Shown here: piece after piece, positions 43,554-55,351 of the stretch | Layout of the letters: each line of letters opens with the position of its first letter | How positions within the stretch are numbered: position 1 is the first letter of the stretch | NCBI RefSeq assembly: GCF_024139115.2 | Contig: NC_085140.1 | Location: forward strand, 27,931,956 to 27,995,955 | Source of the DNA: Armigeres subalbatus | Lineage: Eukaryota; Arthropoda; Insecta; Diptera; Culicidae | Direction of reading: 5' to 3' | Length of the DNA: 64,000 bases | The notes under the pieces: model-generated | What the model was told of the DNA's origin: nothing | Seen by the model: only the letters and a program-made list of their open reading frames with translations | Databases searched by the model: none | Translations under genes and position numbers: made by a program

Positions 43554-43977
43554 CAGTGTTGACCCGATTTTGTCACTCCCCGATTTTGTCTACCCCCGAT
43601 TTTATCACGTTTTCGACCCGATTTTATCACGTCCCGATTTTGTCACGTTTTCGACCTGATTTTGTAACCCCAAAAAAAATTGTCATTCTTTTTATTTTCG
43701 TAAATAATACCAAAAATAACATTGATTTTCTTTAAATAACTTTCACCGCCTGTAGTTTATTACGAACGACTTCTGAGTACCTGGGAAATATTCTGTAAGC
43801 AATTTGGACAAGAAATAACAGGTACCGTTCACACATTTGGCCTTTCCAAGGCATAAAATGATTCATATTTGTGGAATGAATAAAAAAAAATGAAAATATT
43901 TTTTTCCAATTTTGTCACATACCCTCTTTTATCACCCCAAAATTCACCATGGGGGTGATAAAATCGGGATATTACTG
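43554..43977. mobile_element. pogo/mariner-type MITE, 424 bp, TA duplication
   Basis: CAGTGTTGACCCGATTTTGT at the left; the right end read inward is CAGTAATATCCCGATTTTAT. TA flanks it at 43552-43553 and 43978-43979. Subterminal CCCGATTTT(G/A)TCAC motifs repeat several times. The CAGT start resembles the element at 35408. Confidence 0.82.
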
Positions 43978-44452
43978 TATCCGTAAGCATACTAGATTTA
44001 CGGAACCGTTCTTCGTAGTAAGAGATTTCAATTCTAGACATCATCATTGAAATTGCTCGAGGAAAAATAAAGCTGGCGAAATACTCTTTCAAGAATATGA
44101 AAACTCGAACTTCCTCATATATCATCCAGGTAGTTACACTCGAGTTACTCCTAACGGAATAAGTCGCTCCATTCTAGACCTGGACCTATCAAACAACCAG
44201 ATTAACATGTCTGTACCACGAACGGTTGAGGAGCTCTCATCAGACCAGAGACCTTTCTAGTGGTATTCGCCATTGATACAGGAAGACCAGTCCAGCTTCA
44301 AGTTCACCAATATAAAAATTATCATCGTGCTGACTGGCACCACTTTACAAACATTGTAAAATGAAGACTTGATCTTTCTTCGGTTCTGCTAAACAATTTG
44401 GACACCACAGACAAAATCGACGTTTTCGTAGCAGCACTGTTGGCAGCTGAAG

Positions 44453-44558
44453 CTGAAGAGCGGAGCAAAATGGATACGTTTGCGTGCGTTTTGACAGTTT
44501 TCCCATGGTAAAACTGTCAAAACGCATGCAAACGTATCAATTCTGCTCAGCTCTTGAG
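44453..44558. mobile_element. 106-bp palindromic MITE in the Jockey ORF2
   Basis: GATACGTTTGCGTGCGTTTTG and its inverted partner frame a CCATGG centre; the outer arms AAGAGC/GCTCTT pair less perfectly. The core GATACGTTTGCGT matches the MITE at 53561-53658. Target duplication not clear. Confidence 0.65.
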
Positions 44559-45814
44559 TCAGTACCGAATGCAACTGCCTTTCCAAAAAAACGGGAACTT
44601 CCTAACCAAACAAAGCTGCTGATCCGACTCAAGAATGTTCGTCGGAGGCAATTCTGCCGTTCTAAAGATCCTTTCCTCAAAAGAGTCGTTGACGTCCTCA
44701 CCCAACAAGTACGAGAACAATGTGCTGCTCACAAATAAGAGAATTTCGGAAAAAACTATTCGTGACTTGTCTCACGGTAGCATGAAGTTCTGGAGAATTA
44801 GTAAAAACCTACGCAGTAGCATCAAATACCAACCTCCTTTGCGGATTGGAGATCAAGTCACAGTTTCTGATAAAGAAAAAGCTCAAACGCTGGCTGAAAA
44901 TTTTGCTTCAGCGCATAACAACACGCTCCCGAGTGATCTAAGGACAACGAAAGAAGTGAACCAAACGATAGAGGAGCTTGCGAGACTCAACGAGTTAAAC
45001 AATGAAGCATCTACTCTCACTAAACCCAGTGAGATAAAGTGTATTATCCATCGGCTTAAGAACAAAAAGGCACCTGGTCTGGATGGGATAAGGAACATCA
45101 TGCTTAAGCGAATACCTCGAAAAGGGCTGGTGTACTTGACAAAGGTCTATAACGATTCCATCAGGTTGATGTATTTTCCTGGTATGTGGAAACATGCGAA
45201 CGTAGTAGTCATCCCAAAGCCAAACAAAGATATTACTCTCCCTACAAGCTATCGTCCCATCAGTTTGCTAAGTTGCCTTAGTAAAGTTTTGGAAAGAATC
45301 ATCTTGAACCGACTGGATGTCGAAAAAGCCTATGACTCGGTCTGGCAAGAGGCAATTGTTTTCAAGCTACATAGGACTAACTGTCCGCTTTATTTAGTGA
45401 AGCTTATTCAGTCATTTTTGGCAGCAAGATCATTCCAAGTGTCAATCAATGGCTGTGGGTCAGAATCTCACGGCATCCCATATGGCGTTCCACAGGGGTC
45501 GGTTCTGAGCCTCTCGCTCTTCAACATTTTAACGAGTGATACGCTTAAGGTCGACGGAGTTGTATATGCTTTTTTTGCGGACGACACGGCTTTTCTTGCT
45601 TCCGGCGAAGATCCTCAAATTATCATCTGTAACCTGCAACATGCACAAAATAAGAGTTCCAACAGAAGTGGCGCATTAAAACGAACGCATCGAAAACTTA
45701 GGCAATCTTTTTCACACGAAGAAGGGCCCCATCACGAGTTAAAGTCAACGGAATTGAAATTCCATGGGAGAGCGAGGTCAGATATCTGGGACTGACGATG
45801 GACCAAAAGCTGTT

Positions 45815-46010
45815 TTTTTTACAATGTTGTGAAAACTCATAATGTGAATATGTACATTATGTGGAAGATATAGATTTGGAAAATGCATTGGAGGTAACCA
45901 CTTTCCCTTGGATGGGTCTCGAACCCATGACCCTACAGTACGCTAGACTGGTGCTTTAACCAACTAAGCTACGAAGGACCTCTGTCGGCCTTCGCAACCT
46001 AGCGGCTACT
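45815..46010 (-). repeat. tRNA-derived SINE (second type)
   Basis: On the minus strand GTAGCTTAGTTGGTTAAAGC (A-box) is followed by GGGTTCGAGACCCATCC (B-box) with tRNA-like spacing (45900-45985). The A-rich end is the T run at 45814-45821. It ends the Jockey ORF2 after GLTMDQKL. The tRNA part resembles a real tRNA, but the flanks and position inside an element argue for a SINE. Confidence 0.7.
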
Positions 46011-46249
46011 GAGCGAGCTCAAGATTCCCAAATTGGACGCATAGTCAAATTACTCGCTATCCATTTCTCAAGCCAACACTTCCCCCTATCAGATAGACTG
46101 TCTCAGAAACACTCAAATTCTCCATTGGAAATTGATTAAAGTGCAGCTGTAAGTAAGACAAATCTCTGCTAAACACATGTGTCATGTCATGACCCATTAA
46201 ATTGAATAAAATAAATTTTAAAAAAAATAGTGTACGGCCCCAAACTGCA

Positions 46250-46470
46250 AAACATTTTTTCGGTGATCACTTTTCAGAAACGCCTTATAATTTTCTAAAC
46301 CACAAATCATTTTCTGGCAGTCTTCAAGACGCGCCTTGTTTCAGTGATGAACTCTTCATATGTTGAAAAATCACTTTAATAAAGATACAAAAAAAAAAAA
46401 ACAAAAAAACGCGCCTTGTGATTTTGCAAGCCACAAATCATTTTCCGACGGTCTTCGAGAAACGTCTTGT
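46250..46470. repeat. Diverged tandem repeat of about 75-90 bp
   Basis: The phrase GCCTTGT(G)ATTTT...CCACAAATCATTTTC recurs at about 46285, 46335 and 46410-46470 with an A-rich insert between. Two to three units. Confidence 0.5.
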
Positions 46471-46559
46471 GATTTTCAAACTAAAATATATAATTCTTCA
46501 CAATTGAACCACATGAATTCATCTCACCTCATGAAATCAGCGACAGGATCCAAAAAATA

Positions 46560-49180
46560 GATTGGCAGGATCGCCAAAATGTGTGGCCCTAAATTGCCGG
46601 CACGAAATTCAGTGACTCTCCGTTGATTCGTGCGAATGCCACGGTTATCCGACTGGAAGAGGCAGAGTCATGACTTGCTGCTCGCCGATTGACACGCTAT
46701 GTGTGTATTCTATTGTGCATCTATAAACACACGCTGGAAACATTTTACTCAAATCCCACACTAATCAATGTACAATCCCTAACTAATTTAATTTAATATT
46801 ACATCATTTCTATACGATTGCTGAATAAACTTGAAGTTTTGAGCGCACTAGGCATTCTGCATGTCCTCATTAGCATAAGGAAGAGGATAATTACTTTCTT
46901 CAAATTTTGAAGATGAAAAGTGTTGACGGTAGGTTTCATTGTCTTTTGATGTAGTAAAATAAATTAAAATAAAATAAAAAATGAGATTCGAAATTCAAAA
47001 CTTATTTAATGATAAGAAACAGAGGCCTATAATATCTAAATAAATATTGATTCTTTTCAGAATGTTCATAAGGCAAGAAAAAAATCAAACGTTAGATTCA
47101 AAGAATCCAAATCAAATTTTAAAACGAAAACTGATTACAAAAGGCAATGTGCTTTTTAAAGAAAAAGGTCTGGCAGATTTACCTTCGTTTTATCCGTCTT
47201 TTGGATTTGGAGTGGCGCCTGATTTCCGAATCCACAAACGTCAGCGATTGCGGAGCAGTAATTTAAGATCAAACGGTGTGTAGGAATTTGGGGCGCGAGC
47301 GTGAAAGAAGATGGTTGTGAGCGAAAGGAGGAAAATGATGCTATTATTATGAATATTATAAATGTACATGAATGGCAGAAGCGCGATGTACGCGCGCTAG
47401 TGCGCTGCTTCGACGGGTAGAACATTTCGCTTTCAGATGCGCGCACACCGTCTGCTGTCCGCAATTAGTGGATAATGGAAGGAAAATATTCACGTCTGTC
47501 TGAAGCTCAAACTGAACTCCGAACAACAACAAAAATCGTCTAACAGTGATAGTGGAGAACATTGATTCGGTAGATGCGAACAAAAAAACCGTCTGGCTCG
47601 ACTTTAACCAATTTAGGCGCACCGACGTCGGAAACGACGAGTCCGTCTACAGCAATCACGTTATCAACATCATTGTGGCGGCGCTGCTTATCAGTCGCGT
47701 CGCGAACCCTAATGAATGTAAACAAAGGCCTGCATTGCACATGCGAACTTACCTCTGATGAGACACTATCGAGTTCTGTATTGGAAGATCACGATTCGGA
47801 TGATACGTCTCCAGGTCCATCGTTTCCTCGTTTTCCTCCAGCAGCTTGCCATGTAGATCTCCTGTTTGAAGGGATAACAACAGAACGGATGTTGATGATT
47901 GCATCATTTTCTTCTTTTATTGATTTGCAGGCTGTTTAATTGAACAGTAAAACATTCGTGATCTGTTTCTGCTAAATGTCCTCCTGGTGACTTTGCTCCG
48001 CTTGAAATCCGCGATCACCGTAAACAATCATCTTGATCACTTTTTTTTTTTCACGAAACGCATTAATGACGATCACGTTTATTGTCAACCACCGCGCACG
48101 ACGTAGAAGTGACACGGCACACAGTCAAACTCAATAAAGCACCGAACAGTATCTTGATCTTGTAGATGTACGACGGAGCTAGTCGGTTCTATCGATCTTT
48201 CAGAAGAAAACATAAACTGGCTTGTGCTGGCACACTCAAACACCGAAAGCGACGTCGCCAGCGCTTCACTGCCAACAAACTCTCTATGCGCAGCAAGAAG
48301 CTAAAGATTCCATTCAGTCGCGACATCGAGGAGTCATGTCTGGCGCGCGGCTTGATCGGTGCACGAAGGAACAGGCATAATGAGTGATCGAGAGCTTCTG
48401 TACAGTGGTTGAGAATGGTAGAAACTTTGTCACATTCATTTGAAATTTCGAACTCACACGGGTCATTAATTGTTTTGATTTTTCACTAATTCGAGTTTTG
48501 ATTTTTCATTAATTAGATTAGAGATTGAGAGAAGTGGCGAAGCAAGGATAACGAAACTTAATTGAATAATGGAAGTATTTGCTATCAGTTTCATGTGATC
48601 CCTATCGTATTTAATAAAGCACCAATTACCAATTAGCTACAAGTGGGAATTCAGTGAAGAAAATATTTAAAAGGTTAAATCAATAAAACTGACTGAGTTT
48701 AAGGACAATTTACCGACTACAGTTCCTCCTTAAAAATTAGGAAATCTCAGGATTTTATACCCACTATTTTTTTAAGTATCGTTAAGATGATAAAACTCAA
48801 TATTATAAGTTTTTACACACAAGTTGAGTTAAAATCTATTTGAACAACAACTCCTTATCGATCCAAACATTTTATCCGAATTGAAGTTTGGAAAGGTAAA
48901 TAAGTTTCTAGTAATGCACAAAAAGCTAGTTGGTATGAAATAAGACTACTATACTATTTTCTCTATGAATGCGATTCAAATACTAGACGATTCCAGATAG
49001 TTTTCAAATGAAACCACTTCGGATAATGTCCAGAGCATTTCCACATCGTTGAAATTTGTCCCCTCATCATACAATATTTTCCCACTGTGCGTCGTCACGC
49101 AAACACAAAATATCGAGCAACAAAATCGTCGGTCATTAGATCGGAGTGGAAGATGATCATTCACAGCTTTCCTTTGCACT
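46560..49180. other. Intergenic stretch with a GC-richer island, no gene assigned
   Basis: 47390-47760 is richer in CG and opens on both strands, and 48166-48387 holds a basic 73-residue frame, but no domain or paired splice sites support a gene. These could be an untranslated first exon or promoter. The flanks are AT-rich. Confidence 0.4.
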
Positions 49181-49201
49181 TATTCCTCCGGGTTCTTTAT
49201 T

Positions 49202-49534
49202 TCACTCCGCTTCCTTATTCGCCCCGGCGTACCAGAAAACATAAAAACCAGCTTGCACTTTACACTCTTTCTCATGCACCGAAAAAAGCTCCTCCACAAC
49301 TGTGGAAAAAAATGCGCTGCACTCCCGTTTGACGTCGTCCATTGATTGCGGAGCAGTGAGCCAAATGGATTTTTCAAAACCAATTTTCACTACCGAAAAA
49401 CGACACTCGCGATCCGAAAATGGTCCCACAGGATTCTCCAGACCGTAAAGTATTTGCCGAACGCGGAAACGAGTCTTACCGTTAACAATATTTGACGCCA
49501 GCAGCAAAATAAAACTGAACTTTGCAAACACCAT
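49202..49534 (-). CDS. Candidate 110-residue secreted protein, or a signal-peptide first exon
   Basis: The frame starts MVFAKFSFILLLASNIVNG, a good signal peptide (basic start, hydrophobic core, small residues at the cut). The following 91 residues look protein-like, with three cysteines (SDREC, VKREC, EKEC) and no low complexity. The stop TGA is followed directly by AATAAA, a possible poly(A) signal. A strong splice donor (CG|GTAAGA) lies right after the signal peptide codons, so the same ATG could instead be the first exon of a spliced receptor-type gene. I do not recognise the protein family. Real coding status is uncertain. Confidence 0.45.
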   Translation of the reverse strand: MVFAKFSFILLLASNIVNGKTRFRVRQILYGLENPVGPFSDRECRFSVVKIGFEKSIWLTAPQSMDDVKRECSAFFSTVVEELFSVHEKECKVQAGFYVFWYAGANKEAE

Positions 49535-50092
49535 CTTGACTTTTCTTCACTCTCGAGGAAACTGTCTCCGCTGTTGATGTTGTTCCTTTTTCATTTTGCC
49601 TCCTCCGCACTGTCAAAGGGAGAGCGAGACAACCACAGCTTCTGCGCTTACAACTATTTTGACAGCAGTGGTGCCGGCGATCGTTTGTTCATTCTTGCAC
49701 AATTACCTAAAAGTACCCGGACGTAGCTACAAAATTACCCAAAAGTGGGTTGTTTTCACTCAAAAATATACACTAGAATAAAGAATTCAGTCATTTTAAC
49801 CATATGGATTAGACGATCCCCACCAGTGCGTAAATAAAGCCAAAATAGCAACCTCTATCATGACGCGAACTCGCACCGGTCGTTGGTAAACGGGTTTGGG
49901 AAATGTAAACGCAACCTTCGGTGAATAGCGAGTTGGCAAATTTGGCGACCCGCTCCAACCGTTGCCAAACCATCACACGGAAATATAGAGTAACGCATAA
50001 ATAAAAAAAGTGCCGCCTTCTGAAAAAATGTTCGGTTATTCATCATCAAAACCATTGTGATGGAGGTCAGTTTAGTTTGGATTTCAACTGAT
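49535..50092. other. Upstream stretch, no gene seen
   Basis: Possible promoter of the 49534 frame. Loose repeats of ACTGTCAAA and ACAGCAGTGG occur; nothing else is supported. Confidence 0.35.
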
Positions 50093-50269
50093 TGGCGGCG
50101 CTAGTGCATATGAAATAACCTGATAGGTTAGATATCTCGAAATCTAGAATTTTTAGAATATTGGCGTCTTCTACAAAGTTGTTCGGGTGGTCAAAACCAT
50201 CATGACGAAAACAAGTAATTTGAAATACAACCGCTTGGCGGCGCTAGTGAATTGGAAATAACCTAAAAG
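50093..50269. repeat. Repeat unit, also present on the far side of the 50270-53110 element
   Basis: GGTTAGATATCTCGAAATC, GTCTTCTACAAAGTTGTTCGG and TTGGCGGCGCTAGTGAATTG occur here and, diverged, at 53117-53260. The 2.8-kb element therefore inserted between or within copies of a tandem repeat. Confidence 0.65.
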
Positions 50270-51291
50270 CACAGACAAACAGACGTAACACTTCTCATTT
50301 CAACATCGTTCACGTGTTCAACGGTTGATTTGAAATACATCTGTGCTACGCGATTGTGCCAAGAGAGGCGCTAGTGTTCAATCGCTTTGACATTTGATTA
50401 GTGTATATGCTGCTGAATGTTTTCTGTGTTGATGACGATGATGATGATGATTGATATAGATGTATGCGTTAGAAGCAAACGTCAAATGGGAAATAATCAT
50501 GGCCGACTGTGTTTCTCGCGATTCTGATAACAGATGGCAGTAGTGTTTCACGGATACAAATTTCATCCATTTGCTTCAAAAATATACATGTTTACTTCCA
50601 AAATGGTAAAATGTTTGAATCAATCATATTTATTTTTAAAACCAAATTAAATCCCTGTTTGTTTTATACGAACACTAGTGGGCAACCCCTCGCTCGCTCT
50701 TGCAAAAGTAAACAAAAACTCGAGTTCGGATCGGATCCGATCGGAGGTCAACAGAGAAGCAGGAGCAAGCGTGGAATAATATCCCGAATAGAATGAAATT
50801 ATACAACGATTTTTCTAGTTATCGTTTTTTGATTATAGAAAATTATAATTGAATGTTTTACGGAATCATATAAAATACTGTACGTTAATTATAGCATAAA
50901 TCATATTTACGATATACCTTATAATATTTTGGTTTTGGATGATACATTGAATGGGTTGTTAAGTATCGTTACCATTCAAAAACATCAACTTTTGCATGTA
51001 TTTTTGCAAAGCAATTTTACCATGAATCATTGATTTATCTTCATTTTTGTTTCATGTGATCATTCGGGTTTTGATTATATTCAACAAAGACGATAAATAG
51101 TAAGATTCTTCAATTATTCAGCTTTTAATCCGAAATAAACGATGTATGATAATCTTTCAATTATACGATTAGGGTATTAAAATATGTATAATATTATTTA
51201 ACAAATTTCAGTAGGATAGTATTTTGTTCTTTCCTCAGTTTATAATAAAATAAGTTACCACTAAAAAATATCTGTAATATTTAATTTATTG

Positions 51292-51412
51292 CTCAATAAC
51301 CTTCTCAAAACATGTTTTGCCACAGTCGCCATCATTATCGAACGCGGGAAACTGGATGCATAAGCTGCGTTTGCAGGATCTCTCCCGTACAGATGTCCAC
51401 TCAACAGTTTTA
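51292..51412 (-). CDS. Cysteine-rich terminal-exon-like segment
   Basis: On the minus strand TTTACAG (acceptor) is followed by a frame reading VEWTSVRERSCKRSLCIQF, FDNDGDCGKTCFEKVIEQ and stop; the stop overlaps AATAAA. Four regularly spaced cysteines and an acid-rich loop resemble part of a small secreted protein. No upstream exon was identified. It lies inside the 50270-53110 element, so it may be a captured gene fragment or chance. Confidence 0.3.
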
Positions 51413-51575
51413 TCTGTAAATTATATTGAAAGATATTAAAAGGTGGTGATGGCGCCTTCCATATGCATTATGATGTATACGCATAAGGTGCGAATTGAAG
51501 CTTCACACCATATGTTAGGCACGGTGATTATGTGGCGTCCTTTCAATACTGCTTGTACGCACTATTTTATTCTCA

Positions 51576-51775
51576 ATCCAGTTGAAAACCGGAATTGGGG
51601 GATAGCGAAGTTGGATTTTTGTCACAATCCGTACGTTAAACCTGACTTCGGAACTGGTGCGCTGTTTTCATATCCCGAAGCGCTATTCAGCGCACCACTT
51701 CCGAAGTTAGGTTTAACGTACGGATTATGAGAAACTCCAACTTCGCTAGCCCCCAATTTTGGGTTTCGACTGGAT
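51576..51775. mobile_element. 200-bp palindromic MITE
   Basis: ATCCAGTTGAAAACCGGAAT is mirrored by ATTTTGGGTTTCGACTGGAT. The arms (AGCGAAGTTGGA, CGTACGTTAAACCT, GAAGT) pair almost throughout. It is nested in the 50270 element. Confidence 0.7.
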
Positions 51776-53280
51776 TCAGTATAACAATGCGTAAACGAAG
51801 CGTTGACAATACGGGCATCTACTCACTAATTGTTATGTGCCAAATGATAAATGCTATGTATAACGCAGAGTGCACACGCACTTTTGCATTTTGTTTTACT
51901 GGAAACAAGCTTTCTAAAAAATGATACGTGGAAACATAAAAGTAATCAAGGTATTCATCCTTATTCAATACGAAGTTATTATACAAAAATGCCTTTAGGG
52001 TCAGCCGATTAATACCTGTTCTTAACACTTTTGTTTTGAGATACATAAAAGGAGGGCCATCACAGAAGATTATTAGTGTAATTACCTTCGGAAGTATATC
52101 CGCTGAGCCCGATTTGCTGAATCTTCTAGCACTATAAAGAAGGAGGAGAAGCGTAGAACTGCCGTTCGGTCACGGCGTTTTCCCTTGAAGGAAGGAAGGA
52201 AATGGATGATTTTGGAAACAAACAGAAATGGGTGAAACAAGAATAGATTTATTTGACATTTTATCTCGCATTTTATATAAGAAATTTTTGACTTACATGC
52301 ATTTTAGATCACCACCGACTTCGAGAAAAACTATATTTAACTATCTCAATAAGTCTGCCCGACCAACTGCCGTCGAAAGAATTGACACACAACACTGAAA
52401 ATGAAAACACTTCTTTTTATGCGTGAAAAGCTTTTATGTGTAAAAATCTACCCAAATTATATCATGTATGATTTTTTTCTCATAAGAATATTTTTAATTT
52501 CTCATTCCACGTATCTTTATTATAAGATGTACAATCTGTCAATAATTTTGGTATGATCAGGACGGTAAAAAGCTTAATCATATGATTGCACGTGTATCGT
52601 ACAGCTAATGATGATTATAAGGGGAATGGAATACATATAATATTAAGTATTCAGCATACGATTTATTTCTATGCGGGATGTTTTCTTGCTTCCAAATTGA
52701 TGATAAGGATGTTTTTCAGGTACAGAAAGGTAAGTAAATGAAATATGAACGATTAGAATTGTGAAATCTGGTAGTCAAATGCTACCAGAATATGAAAATT
52801 GCTAGAATTGATAAGAAAATATTATGAATGGCCGAACCAAAACAATAATATCCATGTTTGCTTCAAACATTTAGCTGGTTGAAACAACTTGAAATGCACA
52901 TTTGATTAAAAAAAAGTTTTCGTTCGCTTCAAATGCAACAATATGTTTGATCCAAACATATTTATTTTTGATGCCAGAACAAACTGAATTATTGTTTGAA
53001 TTTACCTAGAATATGTTTGTTTTTACGTAGTTTTTTCTGCGTGTTTCTGAAAAGCGAATGACGAAAATTTTTCGAACAGTTTGCATGAAGAGTTACGTCT
53101 GTTTGTCTGGGCTAAAAGGTTAGATAATTCGATAGTTGAAATCTTTAGAATATTGTTGTCTTCTACAAAGTTGTTCGGATGATTAAAACCATCATGAAGA
53201 AAGCAAGTTTAGTTAATAATACAACCGCTTGGCGGCGCTAGTGAATTGGAAATATTATGCATCTCGAGAAAATCTAGAAT

Positions 53281-53560
53281 ACTGCCGGTTCCCGCTGGCT
53301 GCTTCTCAGGTAATCGCAACAGTCACTAAACACGACAGAGTCAATAAAAATCTTACTCACCGTATACATGTATACATATATGTAACTGATTTTCGGTGAT
53401 TTTGACAGTTGAGCAATGAAAAAATTACAAAAAATCTGTAAAATAAATTACCGAACAGTTCTGCTGTTGAGATTTCGGTAAAATTTACCGAATACGGTGA
53501 AATAAGTTAAGTGTGTATACTAGACACTCATTTGGATACACATCGGTGGGGATCGTCTTA
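53281..53560. other. Intergenic, with a weak inverted repeat
   Basis: TTTCGGTGATTTTGACAG and CCGAATACGGTGAAAT-type stretches suggest an old TIR element (53385-53510). No gene. Confidence 0.35.
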
Positions 53561-53658
53561 AGAGCCCCGCACATAGGATACGTTTGCGTTGCGTTTGACA
53601 CATTTCCCATGAGAAAACGGTCAAACGCAACGCAAACGTATCCTATGTGCGGGGCTCT
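53561..53658. mobile_element. 98-bp Harbinger-type MITE with TTA duplication
   Basis: AGAGCCCCGCACATAGGATA pairs with TATCCTATGTGCGGGGCTCT; TTA flanks it at 53558-53560 and 53659-53661. The core GATACGTTTGCGT is shared with 44453-44558. Confidence 0.8.
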
Positions 53659-53869
53659 TTAGTTCCTAAAATCAGCCCGCATAATTTTGAACTATTAAAT
53701 TACCGTCTCCTATATAATTAAAAACCATTCCAAACAATACTTGTACAATAGTACACTCAGCGAACTGGACTATCGAAATTCATAACCGGCGCCTTATGAA
53801 TATTCGACTGATTATTCAACCATCAGTGCTTCTTATACGCAGTTACCTCTTTGAATACCCAAGCGGCGA

Positions 53870-54180
53870 TGGGCGTGTGGTCTGTGGTCTGCTGGTCTGC
53901 TGGTCAAAATGTCACCGGAGGAAGCAGAGTTTCCCGATGGTATAGCCATTGGAGAGTAAGCGGGTAGCACCGCTTTCTACTCTGCCTTTGGATTGCCATC
54001 GGAGGTAGCAGAATCCGTTCCGATCTCGAGGCGGATAACTGATATCCCTCCCTCATTCGGAACTTAGATTGTTCGGTCGCGACATAGGGGGTTGGGTTCA
54101 GGCTTTGCAAGCTATAGCCTTGAAAAAAAACAAGCAACGAATAATCGTCAAGAGGATAATAAGTGAAGATCAATCAATCC
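53870..54180 (+). repeat. Fragment related to the RTE 5' region
   Basis: GGGGTTGGGTTCAGGCTTTG, GCAAGC, then AACAAGCAACGAATAATCGTC match in order the stretch at 37470-37535 of the long RTE (GGGGGTTTGGTGTCAGGCCC, AAGCAACGAACAATCAAC). No RT follows. It may be a non-autonomous RTE-derived element. Confidence 0.55.
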
Positions 54181-54219
54181 GGTTGGAAACTTAATTATAA
54201 TTTCAACATACTTTTCTAT

Positions 54220-55350
54220 ACTGCTTACACACCAAATTTTTGATTCATGATCCAGCAATTTGATTTGCTGGATTACTATCAGCAATTGAACGTTTTGATG
54301 AAATATAGTTTTTCATTTTGACATGTACTGGAACACAGCACGCATTTTTACTGGAAACCAGCTTACAAAAAGATTTTGACTGATAGTCAGTATATCGAGC
54401 GACGTTTTACTGAAAATCAGCAAACAATTCCATAAAATACTGGAATCCAGCAAAATTCAATTGCTGAACGTATATCAGCAATTTGTATTTTACTGAAATC
54501 CCAACCTGTCAACTAGATGTCGAAACTTATTTAACACATTTCACGTTGCGCTTTTACCTTTTACCAGTTATTTTTCATCTAAGTGAAAGAAATGATATAA
54601 TGTATATTCTTGCTATTTCGGCCAAATCTCTGCACCGAAGAAAATTTCCGCATAACCTGTATGTGTCAACCTACATAATTTTTTGCAATTAGATTTTATG
54701 AATAAAATCTATATTCGAACCTATAAATGTTATAGAACTTCCGTCGAATAAAGTCTATGTTCTTGTGGCAAATACTGTTTATGTTTGAACCTTATAATTT
54801 TTAAAGGGCGATGTAAAATAAAATGTATGTGTGAGGTCAATAAAATAAATTAGTATGGTATAATAAGCAACATGATTTGATTTCCAATAAAAAAAAACAA
54901 GGAACGTGTTTATGATTACTAAATTCATTTGTTTATTTAAATTTACCATACTTATTGTTACTGTTTAATTGTTATTGTTATTGTGCAATTGAGTTTAAAA
55001 ATATGCAACAATGTCCCCAACTAGATCACCACCACCGAATTCGTTCCCGTCGGTGTTGTTCCAGCTAAGGAACATTTGTGCACTTCGTAGGAAAGATGAC
55101 GGTGGGAATACCGGTGAGTATTGACGTCGTTTCCATCCTTTTTCTCGGTGACTGATTGATGCTTCTCCTTCAAATGTCATCTTCTTTATCTTGCCAAATG
55201 CGCTGAAAATATATATTTGATAACATTTGTTAATACCAAATGACAAATCTAAAATATAAATATTTAATTATTACCTTCACAAATACCGCGAGGAAATAGG
55301 ATTTTGTAACTTGCTTCTGCAGATGGTCACACTTAAAACGGTGGTAAACG
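54220..55350. other. AT-rich region with dispersed CAGCAA/TTGCTG repeats, no gene assigned
   Basis: Between 54240 and 54500 CAGCAATT and AATTGCTG alternate about every 30-60 bases; similar motifs recur at 57640-58010. A minus frame at 54995-55246 is preceded by TTTTCAG-like sequence and could be an exon, but I see no family motif. Confidence 0.4.
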
Positions 55351-55351
55351 T

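Larger units (their letters stand above)
40703..45820 (+). pseudogene. Jockey-type ORF2 (endonuclease plus RT), broken by insertions
   Basis: 40703-40985 opens with MNWNSRSIRNKEAGFFEFM and VVTETWLNPS (endonuclease start). The frame resumes at 43496 (ITIRIGLRT) after a 2.5-kb insert, breaks at a MITE (43554-43977) and resumes at 44010-44330 with DFNSRHHHWNC, NNQINMSVP and SDQRPF-like blocks. It passes another MITE (44453-44558) and runs open through 44635-45795 with NKKAPGLDGI, PTSYRPISLLSCLSKV, VEKAYDSVW, GVPQGSVLS and FADDTAFLASG. Between ILNRL and DVEKAYDSV the usual fingers/palm segment is deleted. It ends at a SINE insertion near 45815. The motifs fit the Jockey clade. Confidence 0.8.
50270..53110. 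mobile_element. 2.84-kb element with CACAGACAAACAGAC termini and 7-bp duplication CTAAAAG
   Basis: CACAGACAAACAGACGTAAC at the left is mirrored by GTTACGTCTGTTTGTCTG at the right, and CTAAAAG lies at 50263-50269 and 53111-53117. Termini and duplication length match the MITE at 27941-28193. No transposase is recognised in its AT-rich interior. It contains a cysteine-rich exon-like segment (51292-51412) and a 200-bp palindrome (51576-51775), both possibly later additions. Confidence 0.72.

Noticed and set aside
45900..45985. A functional tRNA gene
   Set aside because: A- and B-boxes are good, but an A-rich tail and insertion inside a retrotransposon point to a SINE.
47574..47939. 121-residue serine/threonine-rich ORF
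   Set aside because: The frame is open with overlapping ORFs on the other strand and no domain; it could be an untranslated exon, but evidence is too weak for a gene.
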